From positions 1 to 17,642 of the forward strand of contig JAITTA010000247.1 of NCBI GenBank assembly GCA_031287395.1: 17,642 nt of DNA. Reading direction: 5' to 3'. Under the pieces are notes generated by a model. It was not told the origin of the DNA, searched no databases, and saw nothing but the letters and a program-made list of their open reading frames with translations. This DNA comes from Dysgonamonadaceae bacterium. GTDB lineage: Bacteria; Bacteroidota; Bacteroidia; Bacteroidales; Azobacteroidaceae. Positions 13,154 to 17,642 of this stretch are shown in pieces (positions within the stretch are counted from its first letter, which is position 1; each line of letters begins with the position of its first letter). The position numbers and the translations under genes were made by a program.

Positions 13154-14680
13154 TTAATATCCCGGATTTTGTTTCATGTTCGGATTGGCTTTCACACGTG
13201 CATCCGGTATTGGGAATAGCTTTTTCGTAGTATCGGTTTGAACCTTATCCCACCAGGCATCGTTGAACTTTCCAAAACGGATCAGATCTTGTCTTCGGTA
13301 ACATTCGTAGGAAAATTCACGAGCACGTTCATCCAGGAATCCGTCCAAATCGATGTCGATGTATGCCCGGTCAGGATCGTTTGCTTCGAAACAACGGGCA
13401 CGGGTCGTATTGATTAAAGTTAATGCGGCAGCCTTACTTCCTGTCCGGAGCAAACATTCTGCTTTCATCAATAGAATATCGGCATAACGAGTTACCGGAA
13501 TATCATTATCCTGAGGATAGTCCGGGGTTCCAAATTGGATTTGGAACTTAACATTACGTACACCGCTATTTTCTCTACCTTCTTCCATGTTTTTAATATA
13601 CGGATCAAGTACAAGATTTTGTCCGGCCATATCCATTACACAAGGAAGCGGAGTTTTTCCATCGGCCATATATTGAGGCCCAACCAACCATTGTTTGATT
13701 CGTTTGTCGTTGGATTTGAACTTTTCATAAAAGCTTTTTTCCGTACATACGCCATTGGATGAGGGGTTCTTGAATCCATAGGTGTAAGCATGGGTATAAT
13801 GTAAGAAACGTCCCGGATAATTCATTTGTGTCGCGTGGAGTTGATCGTATGGAATTACAAAGATATTTTCTTTGGAATTTTCGTTAAAATAATGGAAAGG
13901 ATCCTGCCAACCGGCATCCAATTGATATTTTTCGGAATTGATAACGAGATCACAGGCGGCGATACAATCTTGCCAGCGGGCCGTGCCCGTCCATTCTTCG
14001 GCATTTAAATATAGTTTTGCCAGAATGGATTGAGCCGCACCCTGGGTCATTTTTCCGTAGTCATCGCCGGCACCTTTTACAGGAAGGTCGTTCATTACGG
14101 CTTTGAGTTCTTTTTCAATGAATTCAAATACTTCGATGCGGGTATTTCGTGGGAGGGCTTCTGCGCTGACTTCTTCCACAATGGGGACTCCTCCGAATAA
14201 ATCGCAGAGCATATAATAATAAAAAGCTCTCATACCGCGTAGTTCAGCCATCATTTGTTGACGGGAACCGTTAACACGAAGTTTGGAAAAATCCAAAGCA
14301 GGAAAATCTTTCAAGCAGGTATTGGCAAAACCGATGCCTTTAAAGCATTTATTCCAGACATCTTCGATACGGGTTTCGATGGTTAACCATTCATGACGGT
14401 GATAACGAATCCATTGACCGCCGTCCCAACCGTTCTGAAGCCTTGTAGGGCGACAAGCCTCGTCCGTCGAGAATTCTACTATATTGAAATAATTTTCTTC
14501 CCATACATCTTGTAAAGGACCGTAAACGGCAAGATAGGCTGCAATAACGGCATCCCCGTTTTCGTAGTAATTTTCCGTAACAATTTCTTTATAGACGGTC
14601 TCGCTCAGATCCGTACATCCTGAAAACAATAATATACAACCGACGAATGTTATTCCTGATAAATATTTTATTTGTCTCAT
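13154..14680 (-). CDS. SusD/RagB-family outer-membrane nutrient-binding lipoprotein
   Basis: The 508-residue protein has a lipoprotein signal ending L-F-S-G-C (Cys22) followed by T-D-L-S-E. SusD proteins sit as lids on SusC channels on the cell surface and bind incoming ligand. The family is shown by the N-terminal segment Y-K-E-I-V-T-E-N-Y-Y-E-N-G-D-A, the TPR-like helical blocks (R-G-M-R-A-F-Y-Y-Y-M-L-C-D-L-F-G-G-V-P near 148-166, A-K-L-Y-L-N-A-E-E-W near 220), and the C-terminal Y-A-D-I-L-L-M-K-A-E-C-L-L-R with R-R-Q-D-L-I-R-F-G-K-F and P-I-P. Length is usual. It starts 25 bp after susC and is followed 18 bp later by the BIG2 lipoprotein. Ligand specificity cannot be inferred from this protein alone. 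Confidence 0.96.
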   Translation of the reverse strand: MRQIKYLSGITFVGCILLFSGCTDLSETVYKEIVTENYYENGDAVIAAYLAVYGPLQDVWEENYFNIVEFSTDEACRPTRLQNGWDGGQWIRYHRHEWLTIETRIEDVWNKCFKGIGFANTCLKDFPALDFSKLRVNGSRQQMMAELRGMRAFYYYMLCDLFGGVPIVEEVSAEALPRNTRIEVFEFIEKELKAVMNDLPVKGAGDDYGKMTQGAAQSILAKLYLNAEEWTGTARWQDCIAACDLVINSEKYQLDAGWQDPFHYFNENSKENIFVIPYDQLHATQMNYPGRFLHYTHAYTYGFKNPSSNGVCTEKSFYEKFKSNDKRIKQWLVGPQYMADGKTPLPCVMDMAGQNLVLDPYIKNMEEGRENSGVRNVKFQIQFGTPDYPQDNDIPVTRYADILLMKAECLLRTGSKAAALTLINTTRARCFEANDPDRAYIDIDLDGFLDERAREFSYECYRRQDLIRFGKFNDAWWDKVQTDTTKKLFPIPDARVKANPNMKQNPGY

Positions 14681-14705
14681 TTTCTTAATTGTTTTAATTA
14701 TTCGA

Positions 14706-17642
14706 TTAAAAACTCAGACTAACACCAAATGTGAATGTCCGGGTACGAGGATAAAATGTCCGGTTATCGATTCCGGTGGTGAATCCGTTAGATGCTAATT
14801 CCGGGTCAATTCCCGAATATTTGGTGAACGTGTATAAATTATCGGCGCTGATGTATAACCTCAGTGCGGAAACAAATTGAGAGAATTTCTTTGTATCGAA
14901 ATTGTACCCCAGTGTCATATTGGATATTTTCAGATAGTCGCCTTTTTCAAGATAATAGCTTGAATATTGTGGTATGTCATTGATATCCTTATTTTTATCC
15001 AATACGGAAACTAATAAATTATTAGATGGAAAGGTAGTAAGATTTCCGTAATAAATTTCTTTCGCGTTCAGGACTTGAAATTTAAAGGCTCCTCTCAATG
15101 AAAGAGTCAACTCGAAACGTTTGTAATTCAAATTGGTAGTTAGGCCTGCAAAATATTTCGGGACTCCGTTTCCAATGACTTGTTTGTCTTTATCGTCATA
15201 AATCCCATTGCTGTCGACGTCATCGAATATCCATTTCCCATTTTCCGTAAGGCCTAAATATTTAAAACCATAAAAGTTACCAACATTTCCTCCTTCTTCC
15301 AAACGGATAGTATTTCCCAGAATTCCTGGAGCTCCCAAATATCCGAATTCCAGATATTTAGCAGCGGAAACGTATTTATTATTGGAAAGGGATACCAGGC
15401 GGCTCTTATTATGAGAAATATTGGCCGAAATATTCCAGTTCAGATCTTTTTGCATGACCGGAACGCCTGAAAGGACTAATTCGATACCACTACTTTTCAT
15501 GTCTCCCACATTAGCCCATACCTGATCGTGAATAAGCGCCGGAACGGAGGCTTGTACCTGATAAAGTAAATCGCTGTTTTTCCGGTTGTAAACATCAAAG
15601 GTTATTCCCAGCCGGTCTTTTAAGAAACTGGCGTCGAATCCGAAATTGGCTTCCTGTTTTACTTCCCATTTCAGATCATAATTCGGATTAGTTGACGGCC
15701 CATAAGTTAGAATCCACGTTCCATTATGGAGTACATATTGTTGTTGTCCCATTCTGGCGATAGAAATATAATTGGAGTTCATTTCATTTCCCGTTAGTCC
15801 GTATCCGGCGCGGATTTTTAGGTCGGATAACCAGCCTATTTCTTTCATGAAAGATTCATTGCCGATACGCCACCCGGCAGAGATTGCCGGAAAATTTCCC
15901 CACTTATGATTCACTCCGAACCGGGAAGATCCTTCGCGACGAAGAGAAGCTGTTAATAAATATTTTTCATCATAACTGTAAGTAATACGACCGAGAAAAG
16001 CGATCAGTTTATTGGAAGATTTGGAGCTGTTCATCTCGGCCTTCCCATTTTTCAGATATGTTCCGTTGGCCAAATTATTCCAAAGGAAAGCATCAGAAGA
16101 AAAGTCTTGATTTTTTGCGTCGAATCCTTCACTCACAAAGTCTTGATAGGTATATCCTCCCATTAAGTAGAATTTGTGTTTATCCATTTGTTTGAAATAG
16201 TCGGCAATCGCTTCAAATGTGCGTGCGGTATAATTGGAGGTCGATCTTTGTGCGATTCCTTTGGGTCTATCAACTCCGGATACGCTGTTAAATTCGGAAG
16301 TACTGGGATCGTAATAATGAGTCAGGTCCAAATCTTTTCTTAAAGCCCCCATTGTACTGAATTTCAAATCTCTAACAGGTTCTATGGAAATCCTTAAGTC
16401 GGCCATAATTCTATTGTATTCCGCACCACGCGTAAGATTATGGAGATATGCCACCGGGTTGAAATCGAATTCAGATGGATTTGCGGAATAACAAAAGGAC
16501 CCGTCTTCATTGTAAACGGGGTATGTCGGGTTTCTGATTATTGCTTGTTCAAAAGCTTCATATTCAGTGAATTTTGATTTGATATTGGAATATGCCAGAT
16601 TTGTATCGAATTTCAACCGGCCGTTCCAATTGGTTTGAGTAAGTGATATCCGGCCGTTTAAGGTTTCCCGATTGGTCGGGACGGAAACAATACCATCCTG
16701 ATCTTTATAACTGACGGAAGCTCTGTAGGCGAGATCTTCGGAACCTCCGGAAATAGACAGATTATACATTTGGCTTAAAGGGGTTTTTATCATTTCATCG
16801 AACCAGTCTGTATTATATCCTTTATCGATAATCGGTTTGTTCTTCTCAACACTTACTTGCCAGTATTGGTTAGCAGTAAGGGATTCCAGCTTTTTTTCAA
16901 TTGTTTCTGTGAATAACATCGCTTCAAAATCTACTTTTGCTTTTCCTCCTTTCCCTTTTTTGGTAGTTACCAGGATAACTCCGTTAGTTCCACGTGTACC
17001 GTAGATGGCTGCTGCTGACCCGTCCTTCAGAACATCGATCGATTCAATATCCTGAGGAGCAATAGTATTTAAGTCTCCATCAGGTACTCCATCGATGATT
17101 ACAAGAGGAGTTTGACGTCCGTTTGCGGATGAAACACCCCGCAACTGAACTCCCAATCCGGAATTCGGATCATTACCATTCGTCCTTGTAATGGTTAATC
17201 CGGCCACCTTGCCTTCAACCAACTGAAGCGGGTTATTGTTGATAGCGCCTTTGTTAAATGCATCGGATTTGATACTGGATACAGAACCCGTCAAATCTTT
17301 TTTTCGTTGAGTACCATAACCGACAACTACAATTTCATCGAGTAACTGGAGATCTTCCTCCATTTTTACGTCAATCTTTGTTTTTCCTGCAACCGTAATT
17401 TCCAAGGTTCTGTAACTCAAATATGAAAAAACAAGTACTGAGTTGTTACCCGAAACATGAAGAGAGTAAAACCCGTCAATATTTGTTGTGGTACCTGTAC
17501 CCGTATTTTTCACTGTAATACTTACTCCGACCATTGGTTCCCCGGTTTCATCAACAACATTTCCCGTAACGGTTTGTACTTGTTGTGAAAAAGCAGTGGA
17601 TACATTTATCAATACAATTAATAATAGAAGTTTGAATCCCAA
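14706..17642 (-). CDS. SusC/RagA-family TonB-dependent outer-membrane transporter, 5' end outside the window
   Basis: This is the beta-barrel importer of the SusCD pair, powered by TonB. 978 residues are visible and the frame reaches the window edge. The first codon there is TTG, so the real start is probably a few codons further right. The signal peptide is largely present (LLLLIVLINVSTAFSQ). A carboxypeptidase-regulatory-like domain follows (about 23-95, VTGNVVDETGEPMVGVSI). The TonB box region is D-E-I-V-V-V-G-Y-G (102-110), then the plug domain (about 115-230, with L-R-G-V near 167, VLKDGSAAAIYGTRGTNGVI at 204-223), then the barrel, ending FTFGVSLSF with the terminal Phe expected for outer-membrane insertion. 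No anti-sigma-interacting STN domain is visible. It is the first visible gene of the SusC-SusD-lipoprotein-GDPD operon; promoter and regulator lie beyond the edge. Confidence 0.96.
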   Translation of the reverse strand: MGFKLLLLIVLINVSTAFSQQVQTVTGNVVDETGEPMVGVSITVKNTGTGTTTNIDGFYSLHVSGNNSVLVFSYLSYRTLEITVAGKTKIDVKMEEDLQLLDEIVVVGYGTQRKKDLTGSVSSIKSDAFNKGAINNNPLQLVEGKVAGLTITRTNGNDPNSGLGVQLRGVSSANGRQTPLVIIDGVPDGDLNTIAPQDIESIDVLKDGSAAAIYGTRGTNGVILVTTKKGKGGKAKVDFEAMLFTETIEKKLESLTANQYWQVSVEKNKPIIDKGYNTDWFDEMIKTPLSQMYNLSISGGSEDLAYRASVSYKDQDGIVSVPTNRETLNGRISLTQTNWNGRLKFDTNLAYSNIKSKFTEYEAFEQAIIRNPTYPVYNEDGSFCYSANPSEFDFNPVAYLHNLTRGAEYNRIMADLRISIEPVRDLKFSTMGALRKDLDLTHYYDPSTSEFNSVSGVDRPKGIAQRSTSNYTARTFEAIADYFKQMDKHKFYLMGGYTYQDFVSEGFDAKNQDFSSDAFLWNNLANGTYLKNGKAEMNSSKSSNKLIAFLGRITYSYDEKYLLTASLRREGSSRFGVNHKWGNFPAISAGWRIGNESFMKEIGWLSDLKIRAGYGLTGNEMNSNYISIARMGQQQYVLHNGTWILTYGPSTNPNYDLKWEVKQEANFGFDASFLKDRLGITFDVYNRKNSDLLYQVQASVPALIHDQVWANVGDMKSSGIELVLSGVPVMQKDLNWNISANISHNKSRLVSLSNNKYVSAAKYLEFGYLGAPGILGNTIRLEEGGNVGNFYGFKYLGLTENGKWIFDDVDSNGIYDDKDKQVIGNGVPKYFAGLTTNLNYKRFELTLSLRGAFKFQVLNAKEIYYGNLTTFPSNNLLVSVLDKNKDINDIPQYSSYYLEKGDYLKISNMTLGYNFDTKKFSQFVSALRLYISADNLYTFTKYSGIDPELASNGFTTGIDNRTFYPRTRTFTFGVSLSF

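Noticed and set aside
1..17642. Search for CRISPR arrays, insertion sequences, phage genes or integrase sites
   Set aside because: No spaced palindromic repeats, transposase motifs or terminal inverted repeats were seen; the only repeats are the two short direct repeats listed.

Overview
The window looks like Bacteroidota, order Bacteroidales. The evidence is a SusC/SusD pair, a type IX secretion (T9SS) sorting domain, a DUF4270 lipoprotein, acidic residues after lipobox cysteines, and repeated promoter boxes of the form TAnnTTTG. Base composition is moderate, roughly low-40s % GC by eye. A T9SS cargo tail together with SusCD loci suggests a family such as Odoribacteraceae, Porphyromonadaceae or Tannerellaceae rather than Bacteroides itself; that placement is an inference.

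Layout. Positions 1-207 are the 3' end of a plus-strand gene for a T9SS-exported protein. It is followed by an intrinsic terminator and a second, bidirectional terminator. tRNA-His(GTG) lies on the minus strand at 353-426 with its own promoter; its acceptor stem has two mismatches. Minus-strand genes folD and ffh follow. ffh has its own promoter and probably heads an ffh-folD transcript running toward the tRNA.

The minus strand then carries a tight four-gene unit read from 6331 down to 2871: panD, a DUF2156 aminoacyltransferase-like gene, an Eis-like GNAT acetyltransferase and a MATE exporter. Gaps are 1 bp, a 4-bp overlap and 11 bp. Upstream, panC overlaps a membrane phosphoethanolamine-transferase-like gene. 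Two of the pantothenate biosynthesis genes (panC, panD) are therefore interleaved with envelope or small-molecule modification genes.

Divergent from panC, on the plus strand, are a stand-alone GT5 (glycogen synthase N-terminal) domain protein that has lost the ADP-glucose-binding K-x-G-G motif, and a DUF4270 lipoprotein. These converge on a minus-strand SusC-SusD-lipoprotein-GDPD operon that runs off the right edge. In that operon SusC/SusD would import a ligand across the outer membrane, the Ig-like lipoprotein may bind it or decorate the surface, and the membrane-anchored glycerophosphodiester phosphodiesterase would act in the periplasm. No glycosidase is visible, so the ligand may be a phosphodiester rather than an ordinary glycan.

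Most interesting: (i) the GT5 half-enzyme with the DUF4270 lipoprotein beside panC, (ii) the SusCD-GDPD operon, (iii) the panD-DUF2156-GNAT-MATE unit, (iv) the mismatched acceptor stem of tRNA-His. No CRISPR array, insertion sequence or phage gene was seen, and no stretch above 300 bp lacks a gene.
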